DNA of 64,000 nt. Origin: Allium sativum (Eukaryota; Streptophyta; Magnoliopsida; Asparagales; Amaryllidaceae). The notes under the pieces were generated by a model, which worked only from the letters and a program-made list of their open reading frames with translations, was not told where the DNA came from and did no database searches. Shown here piece by piece: positions 1-13,500 of this stretch (positions are counted from its first letter, which is position 1; every line of letters starts with the position of its first letter). The stretch covers positions 54,988,001 through 55,052,000 of the forward strand of contig CM060911.1 of NCBI GenBank assembly GCA_030737875.1. The letters run 5' to 3'. The translations under genes were made by a program, and so were the position numbers.

Positions 1-800
1 TTTAATATGGAATTCGTAAATTAAGCGACGATTGAAGTTTATATTTATATTAAAAAAACTTGAAACATCGCGGTAGTTCATAATATTGAGTTTTGAACTT
101 CAATTGAATATACGGATTCCGTTTTAAGTCGAAATTCGGTGTAACAAGAAACGTTTGGATCTATTTGATAATAATTTTCTAATTGGAGAGAAAAATTTAG
201 ATTTTGGTTTATATATTGTATATTATGTCCAATTCAAATTTTAATATAGCCACTATGGAATTCGATAATAAATTATAACGTTTATTTAATTATATAAAAG
301 GAATTTATTTATATATTTGGATATCCTTTAACTCGAAATGTTAATTTTGAGATATTAATCCATATCGATTGAATCTGAAGTGATATATTATTTTATTTGG
401 ATATATTCGATAATAATAATTTATTTTTAATTGTTTTGGATTTTATTTATAATATTTTATTAATATTACATAAGCATTAAAAGTATTTGTTTTCCAACCA
501 ACCTCCATTCTCGACGAAACGAATTTTATTGAAATATGTATAAGTAGTTTTTGCTGGATTTCCAGTTTAGAGCCAATTGGAGCCGTTTTATTTGTACGTG
601 CAAATTAAAAGCGAACTGATAAATATGTTAGAAATTAAAATAATGTCATTGTGTAAATGAAGTCGGTTTTCAACGAAATTAGTTCCTTGGGCCCATAGCT
701 TCAAGACGTAGCGGTGTGTGTAGTTTCGTTGTATTGGAATTTGTGTGTGACGGTTTATATATAATGTTTCAACATGAACGTTACTGAAATAGTTTAACGG

Positions 801-807
801 TATAAAA
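801..807 (+). promoter_or_regulatory. TATA-like motif in the truncated LTR
   Basis: The motif tataaaa sits downstream of the shared U3 head and just before the region that differs between family members. This is where an LTR promoter would be expected. Functional status is unknown and the copy is truncated. Confidence 0.3.
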
Positions 808-1136
808 CCAAAAGCGGATCAAATCAACTTATCAAACAAATAAAAATAAAATAAATAAATAATTTCCTTCCATGTTAAGTCCCCATCCTCTAGTATGCAG
901 ACCTACGAAATTCATACACAGGCACAACTAAGAAATGGGAGAACGACTGACTATCCTACATCAACACTCCAGTCTACACTCTTCAAAATCGAAATCAAAT
1001 GTACAAACGCACAGCAAGGACGTAGCACAAGTTTTACAAGCACATGCATTCTTCCACCACATTTCTTTTCGTACAAGTATGAAAAGTCACATGCAAATTT
1101 AATGGCCTGCCACCCTATTTTGCACCACGCATAATC

Positions 1137-1376
1137 TTATCGTGTGTTCTTTCTCCTTTCAGTCTGGCTTACGCACATATATATAGATGTAAACAAGAAA
1201 TCCAGCATAACGTCTACATGTTCTTTATACTTGCCTAACTTCAAAAAATTCAATGCTAAAGCAACTTCACCCTTAAGAAAACGTATGTGCTGACCTAAGA
1301 AAAGATTTACAGTGTCTAGTTTAAATAAAATACAGCTAGTTTCTTTTGTTTGGTCTTCATCAGTAAGCCTTAACAT
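1137..1376 (-). pseudogene. Unrecognised 79-codon open stretch inside the LTR middle
   Basis: An uninterrupted reading frame of 79 codons begins with ATG at 1376 and reads towards lower coordinates. Its composition is less AT-biased than the chance frames nearby and it includes a 'SCILFKLDTV' stretch followed by 'GEVALALNFLKLGKY'. That pattern faintly recalls the helices of BAG domains, but I cannot establish it from the sequence. It lies in the part of the LTR not shared with related copies, which is where LTR-B carries a captured host gene. It could be a second captured fragment or chance. There is no in-frame continuation upstream, where a stop is close. Confidence 0.2.
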
Positions 1377-1517
1377 TTTTGGATAACTACCCTAGCCTCG
1401 TAACACCCTATTACTTGGTACACAATTTTCCCCATACATATATACACACGCAACATTCCTTAGTTTTCTTCTCCCAAACATTATTGCGGCAAGCTTCCAT
1501 GGCCGATATAAAGTTCA

Positions 1518-1538
1518 AAAAAAAAAAAAAAAAAAAAT
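1518..1538 (+). repeat. Poly(A) tract
   Basis: A run of about 21 adenines, with a shorter run at about 1639-1648. Both lie in the family-unique middle of the LTR fragment. They may mark an old insertion or a low-complexity expansion. Confidence 0.7.
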
Positions 1539-3075
1539 ACCACTATAAATCATAGGATCTGTTCCATTGAGCTCACAACCATATTTACGGCACGCTGATA
1601 ATTATTTTGTGGCACTCGAAACACCTACTCGAACTGGAAAAAAAAAAAACGTAGATGGGAACAATTAGTCGTGCATGGATTTTAAAACATGCAGACGCAG
1701 TGGAAGACTTGGTTCGCGTGATGATGGGGGAAAATGTTGGACTGGGCTTCGGCATTTATTCATGAAAAAAGAAAAAAAATGTACAGAAGAAAATGAAATG
1801 AAACTGGGATAAGAAATGAGGATGTGGGGCTTGGATCTTGAAGAGGGCAGAAGGGTAAAAAGAAGCACGGGAGATGGGTGTTGTTTTTTACGGTTCGAAT
1901 ATATGAAGGGCTGAGCCGGGTATAATAAAAAAAGGGAAGGAAGGCATACTGGACTGAAGTGGAAAATGAGGACAGACGCAGTGACAGGCAAGACAACAAT
2001 GAATAGTGCGCACGGTGAGTAAAGAACTATGTATGCCTAATCTTAGTTTAAGTTCCTGATCTTATTTATAACATGCATATCACTATTTTAACGTGCCCAT
2101 TTGAAACAAAACATATATATTTACGTGGATGTTATATAATTAGTTAGATTAATTTATAATTAGAATTGTTAAATAAATATAATTAGACAGTTAACCCATT
2201 TAATTAAATTTGTGTATCGTATAATTCATAACTTGTTCATTCAATAATAGAATTGGAAAAACCATGGACAGTGGAACCGTGTTAACAAGCTTAACCTTTC
2301 AGAGTTGGGCTGGTCAGCACAGGATGCAATAGAAAATTTTAATTAAATTAAACACTGGTTTAATTTAATTAAAAATAGTCGTTTAACGCAGAATTAAATC
2401 AAGGTGAGTTAGACTCACTCAGTTCTCCCACTTATATTTATATAAGTTGGGTATAAATATTTGTGTGCTATGTTTGTTAGTTGTTGAATGATTTGATGAT
2501 TGTTTGCATATATATATATACTGAATACTTTTATATGACTGATTCAAATTAAATGTTCATTTAATTTAATTGAACCCAATCGTTATTCTTGAAGTTTATT
2601 TCCAGTGGAGGTAACTTACTTTGTTGGTTACATTTATAATAATATAAACATATTAAAATTGAATTGGACGCTTGAATTTCTGTTAGTTGACAATTATTAG
2701 TTGAATTAATTATTCATGTTTAGTATAAACTGTTGTATTGAGTGGATTAACTTATTGGATACAGGAAAGAACAGGTTGGAGGGATCTAACCAGATTCCTC
2801 AAATTTATCGTTTGTTTTCATGTTATATTACCTGTGTTGTATAACCAGTCTTATTGATGATTGATTGATTATTGATTGTTGAACACAAATTCACCATTTG
2901 TTTGTTATTAACCAATGGGTATAATTGGTTGAGAAAGTGGTAGTAGATGGCTTAAATTATATATCGTTTATAAAGATTGATTTACCGTCAAGTGAATCGA
3001 TAGAAATAAAGTTATGAAAATTATTTTATAATTGGATGTAGATTTTTAAATATATTATTTTAAATGAAGTTTATA

Positions 3076-3819
3076 AACCAATCACATACACGTCTATCTA
3101 TTACTTAAACCTAAAAGCACAATTCCAAATATGCATACGTGGACTCGCAAAAATGCAGCTTTTCCTTGCTTTTGCTATCCCGACAGCTTTCATCCGCTTT
3201 TTTAAAATAAAAAAAAATCGAACACATCAGCCCATGTTCTCACCTACCCATAACCCAATATCTACTTTTCTGAATCAATCTCTAACCACTTTTCGTACCT
3301 CTTCTTATCTGCAATCCCTAATTACATCCGCCTTGGTCATCAACGACATCGTACACTGATCTTCTTTCCTCTCAAATTTCATAATTCCCTTTCTCCGTCC
3401 CACTGACCCGAAAATTAAAAACAGCAACCAACTTCCACACCTACGTTGCAGCTACAACAATTAGCGATTATGTACAGTTGGCAATCCAAGAACAACAACT
3501 GATGGGGCTTTACCTGCTGCAGACCTGTAGTAACATTGTTGAACCACCACACTTACCAACCTGAGCCTCCCTTTGTATAGATGTTACCTATTATTTGATA
3601 ATTTTAGAAGGTAATTCACACATACTTTAACTCCATTCGTTGAAGTTGAGTTCAATCTGATGAGCATTTCTGAGTTTGTTGGTGATGTGAACTATGGTTT
3701 TCTTCATTTCCCCTTTTTTATTGCACGTCCACAGCAAATTAAGTCTTCACGTGTACTGTTATTAAATTAGATTCGATCACTGTATTGTTAAGTATGTTGT
3801 TTGTTATCCCCTGTATGTG
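3076..3819. other. Unique flank left of LTR-A
   Basis: No match to the repeats elsewhere in the window. Base composition is less AT-rich than in the surrounding repeats. It contains a 59-codon frame open on the + strand from 3385 to the stop at 3562-3564, without an internal ATG start at its beginning. It includes 'TTISDYVQLAIQEQQ' and 'LMGLYLLQTCSNIVEPP'. This could be part of a host exon or an old insertion; I do not recognise it. Confidence 0.3.
3385..3564 (+). other. Exon-like open frame, unrecognised
   Basis: Fifty-nine sense codons run between a stop at 3382-3384 and TGA at 3562-3564. Codon composition is mixed (Gln, Leu, Thr, Pro) rather than the Lys/Asn/Ile/Phe bias of chance frames in this AT-rich DNA. 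There is no starting ATG and no convincing splice acceptor, so it is only a candidate for part of a host gene. Confidence 0.2.
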
Positions 3820-3824
3820 AATAT
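3820..3824. repeat. Target site duplication of LTR-A, left copy (AATAT)
   Basis: The five bases AATAT directly precede the LTR start TGAGACGAC and recur at 16948-16952 immediately after the LTR end GGGTTGTTACA. This defines the insertion as one event with intact borders. Confidence 0.93.
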
Positions 3825-6800
3825 TGAGACGACTCAAACTCACCCTTATGGGAAATCCCGGATTGAATTGAGAACACGACAAATTAGAACACAAAAAATA
3901 GAGCATTTCATTGCTTATTACAACAATTTACATCAGAGTACAAGAATATATCAGAGTATGAATAAATATTACACAGAAAAATATCAGAGATTTAAAATAC
4001 ATAGCAGCGGAAATAAAATGTAAAAATAAAATGCGTAGTGGAAATATACTAACAAATACAACCGAAAAAAATACATGGATACAGAGCTTCCGAATATAGC
4101 ACCAGCTATAAATCCAGGATCCTAAATAAATAAATATGCAAAACCAAAATTACTAGCTGCCTGTGTGGAAAATAGGGGCACCGGAGTTTAGGTTAAAACA
4201 ATAAACTCCAGGTCAGTCATGGGACCGGTGTGAGAACTAAAACAGTTATTTAAAACTTTACTTTTAAAACAAGGTAAATCGAGGGGCCACGCCGTAAAAC
4301 ACGGAACGGGTTTACCCCCAAGAATACCAGTGCCTAAAACAAAGAGTGCAATGCTAAATAAAGAAAAATGAAGCAATTATAAGACTCAGGTCCCATCACA
4401 TAATGAACGCAGTCGAGGATAGAGTTTTACCTTATAATAGCCAAATATGCTTGGTACGTTTTAAAACAAATCTTTTATTATTACTATAAGTGAAGAAATC
4501 AACTTCAAATATAAATGTATTAATCATAGACGGTATGAGCACCCCATCCCACTATGTCGCTATATATAGTATACAACTAAAACCGCAAAATTTCGTATTG
4601 GATGTTTGGATTTCCATCATGGTGGCTCCTGATCCGAAAGATCTATCACGTAGTGCATTTCCTAACGGCTTACGTCGCAGGCATGCGAAAAAGCTGTGCA
4701 CATCCGCACTATCCAGGAAACAAGTTACAACGGCTTATGTTCAAGCATTGGAAAACACCGCTAACTCTATCCATCTAGGAATCGGGGGTGTGCCCTATCC
4801 CTACTGGTATGGGGCGACCACACCCAGTATCACCACGGTCGACCGAATCCATGACAACCCGTAGGATGTCTATCCTCATCTCTAAAGCATACTGATCTAA
4901 CCATCAGTTTGCCATCATACCGATGTGTGAGGCTCGCGAATTAACACCACACAAAGTTGTGCTATTTAAAGTTGTGCTTTGATCATCATCCACCAAGCTC
5001 TTCTTTTCAACAACAACTTGGATCACTTCGTCTCAGTATGTCACACTATCAATCCATACCTTACCACTGATTTCTGCCGATATATAACCTCTAAGCTCGT
5101 ACGTCTCAGAGAAGGATGTTAACAAAGAGAATAAATTCTCCACCACCAAAAAGATATATATTTAGCAGAGATCAACGAATATAGTATAAAGGAGTACAAC
5201 GTCAGACATACCATCGATTTATAAGTCCGTTCTGGTCTGAACGAAACCGAACGCACCTTATTCCTCGTCCCGTATGTCCAATACAGGAGAGAGGCCCTCG
5301 CTATCCATACAGTCAACAAGTACGTCCGGATGGCTACCACTATAGCCCCCTCAAGGTAGCTACTTCAATCATGGCATCAGTAGTAACCCATCCATTCGAT
5401 GTGAAGATCGTCGGTCTTGCACCGTCTTCAATCTCTTCGACTGTTAGTTGTCGAATCAGTTATTCAGAATGGGCATAAACCGATCTTTTCGGATAACTTG
5501 TGTGTCTTATAATTAAGTGCTATAACAACACATCATATGCCTCATTCCAATCAATAATATTATTTTATTCAAATATTCTTTTCACAATTAAAACCAATTT
5601 ATGGTTTTCCAAACTAGTCGGGATTAGCGAACCTTACCGAAGTAATCGTTTGTTTATTTTCCCAATCTCAACCTATTCATCCCATGGAGCAAACTAGTAA
5701 TACTCCATATCTAACACCACGGTGTTATAGGTAAAAATTAATTACCATTTCACGTTCAAATCTAATTAAATATTTAACTATCGCTTGGAGCGAAACTGGT
5801 GAACTCCATTCTCGATCATTTTCCCAAATTGATAATTTTAATTATCACATTCACTTTTCAATCTAATTAAAGATTCATTAAAACTCCTTTTATTTTTAAT
5901 CTTCCCAAAAATCATCGTTAATGATTATTTAACTTTGGGAAACACAAACATTCCACATTGACAATCTACACCGTACTACTGATTTCTACCAATATATAAC
6001 CTCTGAGCTCGTATATCTCCGAGAAGGGTGTTAAGTAAGAGAATAAATTCTCCACCACCAAACAAATATATATTTAGCAGAGATCAACGAATACAATATG
6101 GAAATATAATGTTAGACATGTAATCCTGTCTTTAACTAGGTTAAAGAACCAATATCATTTAAAACACAGTTCACGATACACCCAAAATCAAATTCCATTC
6201 ACTATGGAATCTTCACGGAAAATAGATCAATATATAATCGATTTCAATTTCCGTATCCGACTAATAATATAACTAGTTCATTTCGATAAAAATATTTTTT
6301 TATCTTTTCGAAACTAGAATTTTTCTTCCAAAATCTTTTCAAATCATTTATTATGATTTTACATAATTTTTCCATATTTTTAATAATTTTAATATTGCCC
6401 GTACAGTCGGCTTCCAATAACGGCCACCGAACTGCATCCATAGTGACCTTTTCTGAAATTGATTTGGACATATCTCCAAAATTTTACCATTTCAAATCTC
6501 TTATATTCATTAGAAAGCTCTTTTCAATACGAACTCAAAGGTTCCGATTTTAAGAGAATCCGACGGTCGGATCTCCTGTTACATCAATTTGAAGCTAATG
6601 TTCGAAATTCACGAACGGTCACTGCACGGCGCGTTTTATTCAGGCCATTTTAATATATATAATATATATCGTTGATTTCCATTTAAAACGAATTTTATAA
6701 ATTGTTTTAAATTCCTTTTAAAAACAATTTCCACTTGCATTTCAATTTCAAATCATAATTGAATATTCGATTATAAATTCGTTTTAAATTCATTTTAAAA

Positions 6801-9457
6801 CGATTTCAATTTGATTTTCAAATTTAAATCAAAATTGAATATTCCATTATAAATTCATTTAAAACGATTTCAATTTGATTTTTAAATCTAAATCAAAATT
6901 GAATTTTCCATTATAAATTCGTTTTAAATTCATTTTAAAACAATTTCAATTTCATTTTCAAATTTAAATCAAAATTGAAATTCCATTACAAATTTGCTTT
7001 TAATTCATTTTAAAATGATTTCAATTTCATTTTCAAATTTAAATCAAAATTGAATATTCTATTATAAATTCGTTTAAAATCATTTTAAAACGATTTCAAT
7101 TTCATTTTCAAATTTAAATCAAAATTTGAATACTGCTTGTCATTATAATATTAAAATGATAATATTTTCAAAATATCAGGTTTTGAAATCACTTTTCGAT
7201 ATTCATTATAAAATGAATTAAATCGACAGAAAATCTCGTTCGTGTTAAAATGACGTTTAGCTACTTAACACGGCTTCACATTTCAATATTTTCTGAATAT
7301 TATTTTAAAATATTCGTCAATTCTGAACTGGAATCAGATTCAATCAATTACCATATAATTTCAATTATGTGGATTTCGTACATCGTGTGTATACAACAAT
7401 AATGATAAACAATCATTAAAAATTCATACAACATCCGGAGTGCATTCTACAACTGTATAAGCATTAAAATAAATAAACAACACTTGTACAGTCTGTCAAC
7501 CAATCGATTGACATACCACTAATTATTGGGATCGGTGTATGTCAAATATTATCCCAATACCCATGTGGGCCGGTTTTCAAACAACAAATACTGTTTATTA
7601 TTTGTGCAGTTGGGCGATGTCTAAAAATTATCGTCCCAATCAATATCAGATAAATAAGTGCACATAAAAAAACCGTTCGGTTTGTAAATGAATATTTATT
7701 TTATTTCATGATAATATATATATTATATAAATAATTTTTATATACAACAATATCAATACATGACAATCCAATCACATTCCAAACAAACAATCAATCGTCT
7801 GTACAAAAAAAATAGTGTCGGGGGCTTCTAAGCCCCGTCTGCATCCTAGTATATATTACTGGAACATAAATTTGAGTGTGAGAGAGTTCTCACATTCGTT
7901 TCCACTCTACTTTTATTTTTGAATTTCTATTCTGTTTGAATTTGAATTTGCCCCTAACTCTGGTTTTCTCCCTTTCAGTTCTGGTCTGTTCTGAAATATA
8001 GTGCTCGTCGTTGCGAATCCAATGCAACTGATTTCGTTCGATTTTGATATGATATGAATGAGTTATGGTATTATAAAGATTGGATCTTTTAATTTATAAT
8101 TAAATTAATTAATTGAAAATTACTCAACAAATTCAATTCTAATCCCTCCATCTTCCTTCTACTGTAACCCAACGATGAACAAAGCTTCCCCACGTCCCTT
8201 GATTTTCACGCCGCCTAGGATGGATCTGCCGCCGATCTGAGACTTCCACCTTGACCGCCTTGGCCACCTCCGCCCACGACCAGAACAACTTCCAACTCGA
8301 TGGACCCCCCTTTAAAAATCAGTTCGAAGTCGCGACCTTTAGGGATTGATTTCTTCCCTAATTTGCAATGAAATCTGATCACTACCATTGGTCCTAAAGA
8401 TCATAAGGAGTAGATTGATTTTCCAGTTGAATATTTCGTGGATTAGTTTGGAGATTTGGAGTTTTAAAGGATTTAAAATCGGAGCATCTCGTTCGTGTGT
8501 GATGGAAAGAGCAGCTGTTGACCTTGTGGAACACGGTTAGGGTTTTGACCTTGCAAAAACAATATATATAAATAATTATTTTATATTACTTAATTTATTT
8601 GTTTCCAAAATTTCATGTTTATCAATACAAACTCCAAATCAGACCCAACGACTGTCGCCCCTAGCTAAATACCCCCATTCCGAACACATTGGAATATGTT
8701 TCGTAAGCCAGTTCGACTGTTTAGATTAGTTTTTCATTAAATTAAAATATAAATCAATATATATTGAATTTATATGTACATTTTAATTTGCCGGGGCCAC
8801 ATACTGACTCCAATATTCCAAAAAAATAAATCTAGCTATGTTTTGATGATACGGTCCTAACAAAACTAATTTCGTCGAATTTGGAGACCGTTTGAAAAAT
8901 GGTCACTTTTTGGCGGATCCAGTTCAAATTTAAATTACCAAACACATTTAAATTTACTGCGCTTACATATTAATTCCAAAAATTATAAAATTTGAAACCT
9001 AGCAATAATTTGACATTCCGGATCCGACAAAAGTGGTTTCGTCGAAAACGGAGGTCGTTTGCAAAATGACTATTTTTAAGGGCTATATATTACATAAATT
9101 CCATAGCGACTATTCTGAATTTTCAACTGGACATAACTTTTTACTCTTGTTATGAAATCTGGATTTTTCACATTCATTGGAAAGATATTTTCAAACAGAT
9201 TCAAATATTTCTGGTTTTACTGAAATCCGGTTTATTTTGAATCATGTACATTCATTTGAAATTTGAAATCGAATTTTCAAACTACCGCGCCATTTCTAAC
9301 TCTATTTATAATTATAATAAATATTTATATTTTAATTTCGATTTAAATAAAATTTTTAGTTGTCATTATTTAAAATAATTCATTTTAAATATTCAAAATT
9401 CATTAAAATTGCCAAAATAAAATTTTTAAATTGGTTCTGAAAATCCGGGTTGTTACA
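3825..9457 (-). repeat. LTR-A, left LTR (3' LTR in element orientation)
   Basis: A 5633-bp LTR that begins TGAGACGAC and ends TTGTTACA in plus orientation. It aligns along its whole length to 10566-16947. Relative to that copy it lacks about 813 bp (equivalent to right-LTR 12962-13774), with the break at plus position about 6270, but keeps about 60 bp near 5960-6030 that the right copy lacks. Landmarks shared with LTR-B and the solo LTR are the block near 4180-4340 (gtcagtcatggga; ccacgccgt..aacacgga) and the U3 head near 9280-9457. Confidence 0.9.
6690..7130. repeat. AT-rich tandem array in left LTR of LTR-A
   Basis: About five or six imperfect units of 65-76 bp, each containing variants of 'ccattataaattcg', 'ttttaaaacgatttcaattt' and 'aaatttaaatcaaaattgaa'. 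Unit anchors occur near 6768, 6844, 6909, 6983 and 7058. The same array is present in the other LTR at 14190-14630, so it predates the insertion. Confidence 0.85.
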
Positions 9458-9470
9458 TTCTCCTCCACTT
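9458..9470 (-). promoter_or_regulatory. Polypurine tract of LTR-A
   Basis: On the minus strand the sequence AAGTGGAGGAGAA immediately precedes the LTR start TGTAACAACC. This is the expected position for plus-strand DNA priming during reverse transcription. Confidence 0.8.
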
Positions 9471-10550
9471 AAAATCTTTTCATCCTCCAAAAGGAATAGA
9501 GGTGAAAGTTGTTTTACTAATCAACTCAACTTTCAGTTTGGCTTTCATTTTTCAACTTTTCAGTTTATAAGAATTTCTAATTTTTCAAAAATTTGGCTAA
9601 CACCCTAAATTTTCGAAAAATTTCGCCATTACCTCCTTCGTACGGGGAGACATTTAAAACCGCAAATTGCTTCACAGGGCCCTCACCAATCCAAAAGAAA
9701 AAGAAAAAGCCAAGCGGCTAGCCAATCGGCTCATAAAATCACTAAAACCCAATAAAATGGTAAACATGTACCTATTTGTTGGGCATACAATTTTATTCCT
9801 CTTCTTAGCTTCCATGCTATGACTTGTTCATTTTACATACATGTACATATATGTGATTCTAATTAATTTCAATTTACTTCAATATTTGATTCGATTGGGC
9901 TAAATTTACCTTACATTCTCTTATTGGTTTTATCACTCCAATTTTAACTTTTCATTTTCATATTTGATTTATTATTCCAACCTTTTTATTAGTTGAACAA
10001 ATAATCACACAACACAACCAGCAATCAATTTGTGAATTAAATTTCCAAAACATATAAATATTATATATATATATATATATATATATTCAAAAATCATATT
10101 TTTAGTATCAAATTCCAAATAATAAATTCAAAATAAGGTTTTGGTTCTCATACTAGTCGATTGGAAATATATAGATATTCTACTTTCGAAACTCGACCAT
10201 AAACAGTGATGATGATATATATCACCAGAATCATCTCCGGGCGACTAGAGTGTGATTCTATATCTACCCAGTATATTTGAGGCTTCGAATACACGTTGAC
10301 TAGTCAGACGTATATTCAAAATCTCCATATGCTCGATAGTCTAAATCAATTAAAAATAAAATAATCAAATTTGTATAATAAAGTTTAAAATTTTCAAAAC
10401 AAAATTTGTTTTCATTTTTATTTTAAAAATAACACTCTTTGCAACGCATTTTAGGATACTACTGATTCCATTGGATATTACTAATCCAATCTCTGATGAA
10501 TTCTTTCGTTCGGTTCTAATATGTCTTATTCACGAACTCTGTAAACCAAA

Positions 10551-10562
10551 GCTCTGATACCA
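10551..10562 (-). promoter_or_regulatory. Primer-binding site of LTR-A (initiator-Met tRNA type)
   Basis: The minus strand reads TGGTATCAGAGC three bases after the LTR end ...GTCTCA. This is the standard plant retrotransposon PBS complementary to the 3' end of initiator methionine tRNA. It fixes the element's orientation as minus. Confidence 0.92.
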
Positions 10563-12809
10563 TGCTGAGACGACCCAAACTTACCCTTACGGGAAAGCCC
10601 GGATTAAATTGAGAACAAAACAAATCAGAACACAAACAATAGAGCATTTCAGTGCTTATTACAACAATTTACATCAGAGTACAAGAATATATCAGAGTAT
10701 GAATAAATATTACACAGAAAATATCAGAGATTTAAAATACATAGCAGGGGAAATAAAACGTAAAAATACAATGCGTAGCGGAAATACATTAACAAATACA
10801 ATCGAAAGAAATACACGGATACAGAGCGTTCCGAATAAAGCTCCAGCTGTAAATCCAGGATCCTGAACAAATAAATATTCAAAACCAAAATTACTAGCTG
10901 CTCGTGTGGAAAATAGGGGCACACAGAGTTTAGGTTAAAACAATAAACACCAGGTCAGTCATGGGACTGGTGTGAGAACTAAAACAGTTATTTAAAACTT
11001 TTACCTTTAAAATAAGGTAAATCAAGGGACCACGCCGTATAACACGGAATGGGTTTACCCCCAAGAATACCAGTGCCTAAAACAAACAGCGCAATGCTAA
11101 ATAAAGTAAAATGAAGCTATTATAAGACTCAGGTCCCATCACATAATGAACGCAGTCGAGGATAGAGTTTTACCTTATAATAGCCAAATATGCCTGGTAC
11201 GTTTTAAAACAAATCTTTTATTATTACTATAAGTGAAGAAATCAACTTCAAATATAAATTTATTAATCATAGACGACATGAGGGCCCCCATCCCACTATG
11301 TTGCCATATATAGTATACAACTAAACCAACAAAATGTCATATTGGAAGTTTGGATTTCCATCATGGTGGCTCCTGATCCGAAATATCTATCGCGTAGTGC
11401 AATTCCCAATGGCTTACGTCGCAGGCATGCGAAAACGCCATAGCGCACATCAGCACTATCTAGGAAACAAGTTACAGCGACTTACATCCAAGCATTGGAA
11501 AACACAACTAACTCTATCCATCTGGGAATCGGGGGTGTGCCCTATCCCTACTAGTGTAGGGCGACCACACCTAGTATCACCTCGGTCGACCGAATCCATG
11601 ACAACCCATAGGTTGTCTATCCTCATCTCTAAAGCATACTGATCTAACCATCAGTTTGCCACCATACAAGTGTGTGAGGTTCGCGAATTAACGCTACACA
11701 AGGCTGTGCTATTTAAAGCTGTGCTTTGATCATCATCCACCAAGATCTGCTTTTCAACAACAACTTGGATCACTGCATCTCAGCATGTCACACTATCAAT
11801 CCATACTGTACCATTGCTTTCTGCCGATATATAACCTCTAAGCTCGTACATCTCAAAGAAGGGTTATAAGAAAGAGAATAAATTCTCCGCCACCAAACAG
11901 ATATATATTTAGCAGAGAGCAATGAATACAGTATAAAGGAGTACAACGTCATACATACCATCCATTTACAAGTCCGTTCTGGGTCTGAACGAAACCGGAG
12001 GCACCTTATTCCTCGTCCCGTATGTCCAATACAGAAGAGACGCCCTCGCATATCCGTATAATCAACAAGTACGTCTGGAAGACTACCACCGTTGCCCCTT
12101 CAAGGTACCTACTCCAATCATGGGCATCAGTAGCAACCCATCCATTCAATGTAAAGATAGTCGGTCTTGCACCATCTTCAATTTCTTCGACTGTTAGTCG
12201 TCGAATCAGTTATTCAGAATGGGCATAAACCCCGTCTTTCCGGATAATTCGTGTATCGTATAATCAAGTGTTATAACAACACATCATACGCCTCATTCCA
12301 ATCCATAATATTCTTTTATTCAAATATTCTTTTCATAATTTAAACCAATTTATGGTTTTCCAAACTAGTCGGGATTAGCGAACCTTACAAAAGTAATCAT
12401 TTATTTATTTTCCCAATCTCAACCTATTCATCCCATGGAGCAAACTGGTAATACTCCATATCTAATACCACAGTGTTATTGGTAAAAAATTAATTACCAT
12501 TTCACGTTCAAATCTAATTAAAGATTTAACTATCGCTTGCAGCAAAACTGGTGATACTCCATTCTCGATCATTTTCCTAAATTGGTAATTTTAATTATCA
12601 CATTCACTTTTCAATCTAATTAAAGATTCATTAAAACTCCTCTTAGTTTTAATCTTCCCAAAAATCATTGTTAATGATTATCTAACTTTGGAAAACACAA
12701 ACATGCCACATCGACTATCTACAAGGGTGTTAAGTAATTCTCCACCACCAAACAGATATATATTTAGCAGAGATCAACAAATACAGTATGGAAATACAAT
12801 GTTAGACAT

Positions 12810-13500
12810 GTAATCCTGTCTTTAACTGGGTTAAAGAACCAATGTCAAGTAAAACACAGTTCATGATAAACCTAAAATCAAATTCCATTAACCATGGAAT
12901 CTTCACGGAAACAGATCAATATATAATCGATATCAATTTCCGTATCCGACTAATAATATAAATGGAATAACGAAAAAGCCTTTTAAATTCCATATGTATC
13001 AATAGACTTCCTCCACAGAAACTCACTTCTAATATTATCAAATCGAATTCCATTCAATTCCAATTTAATATATTAAATTGGAAATCTTTACTTTGGAAAA
13101 TTCCATAAATCTTAATTAAAAGATTATAAATTCCAAATCATATTCTCACTGTTAATTGGGTAAAAGAACAAGTGTTATTTAAAACACCGTTCACGATAAA
13201 CCCAAAAATCCAAATCTTTTATTCAATTCCAATTAAATATTAATTAATTGGAAAACTTCACTAAACCTTAGTTTAAAGATTTATTCTTTTATTTAAATGG
13301 GTTTAAGAATGGTGTTAATGAAGATGTCGTTTACGACAAACCCAAAATCCAATTTTAATCCAATTAAATATAAATTAATTGGTAAAATTCCTAAAATCTT
13401 AATTAAAAGATTTATTCTTTTCACAACTGGGTTTAAGAACAGTCTTGTTAAAGACACCATTCACGAGAAACCCAAAATCCAATTTGATATCAAATACAAG
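12810..13500. repeat. About 140-bp imperfect tandem repeat in right LTR of LTR-A
   Basis: Four degenerate units carry the pair 'ctgggtttaagaac' and 'ttcacgataaaccc' followed by 'aaatccaatt'. Anchors are near 12822, 13144, 13286 and 13424; the first interval is longer. The left LTR keeps only one counterpart, near 6123. Confidence 0.7.

Larger units (their letters stand above)
1..3075 (+). mobile_element. Truncated giant-LTR retrotransposon LTR fragment (left end beyond window)
   Basis: This stretch aligns by eye, in parts, to the LTRs of the elements at 42931-61922 (reverse complement) and 43759-50174. Shared landmarks are the U3 head at about 70-240 (a 'gttcataat..ttgaacttcaattgaatatac' type block), the block at 2240-2460, the 'aggttggagggatc' block near 2772, and the block at 2860-3060. 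Homology stops near 3075, so the copy lacks its 3' part, and the window edge removes its start. The middle, about 430-2230, does not match the middle of either related LTR. A TATA-like motif (tataaaa) lies at 801-807. The copy is more diverged than LTR-A or LTR-B and has no visible partner LTR, PBS or target duplication. It is a relic. Confidence 0.75.
9458..10565 (-). other. LTR-A interior: non-coding, with PPT, relic pol terminus and PBS
   Basis: A 1108-bp interior with no frame longer than about 60 codons on either strand. At its element-3' end the minus strand reads an in-frame 'LEDEKILSGGEC' that continues into the LTR. This resembles the conserved tail of plant Ty3/Gypsy (Tekay/Del-like) polyproteins. 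A block at 9590-9660 (ctaacaccctaaatt...cggggagacat) has a counterpart in the LTR-B interior at 55256-55318. An AT dinucleotide run lies at about 10061-10086. The rest is AT-rich and shows no coding signal. Confidence 0.75.
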
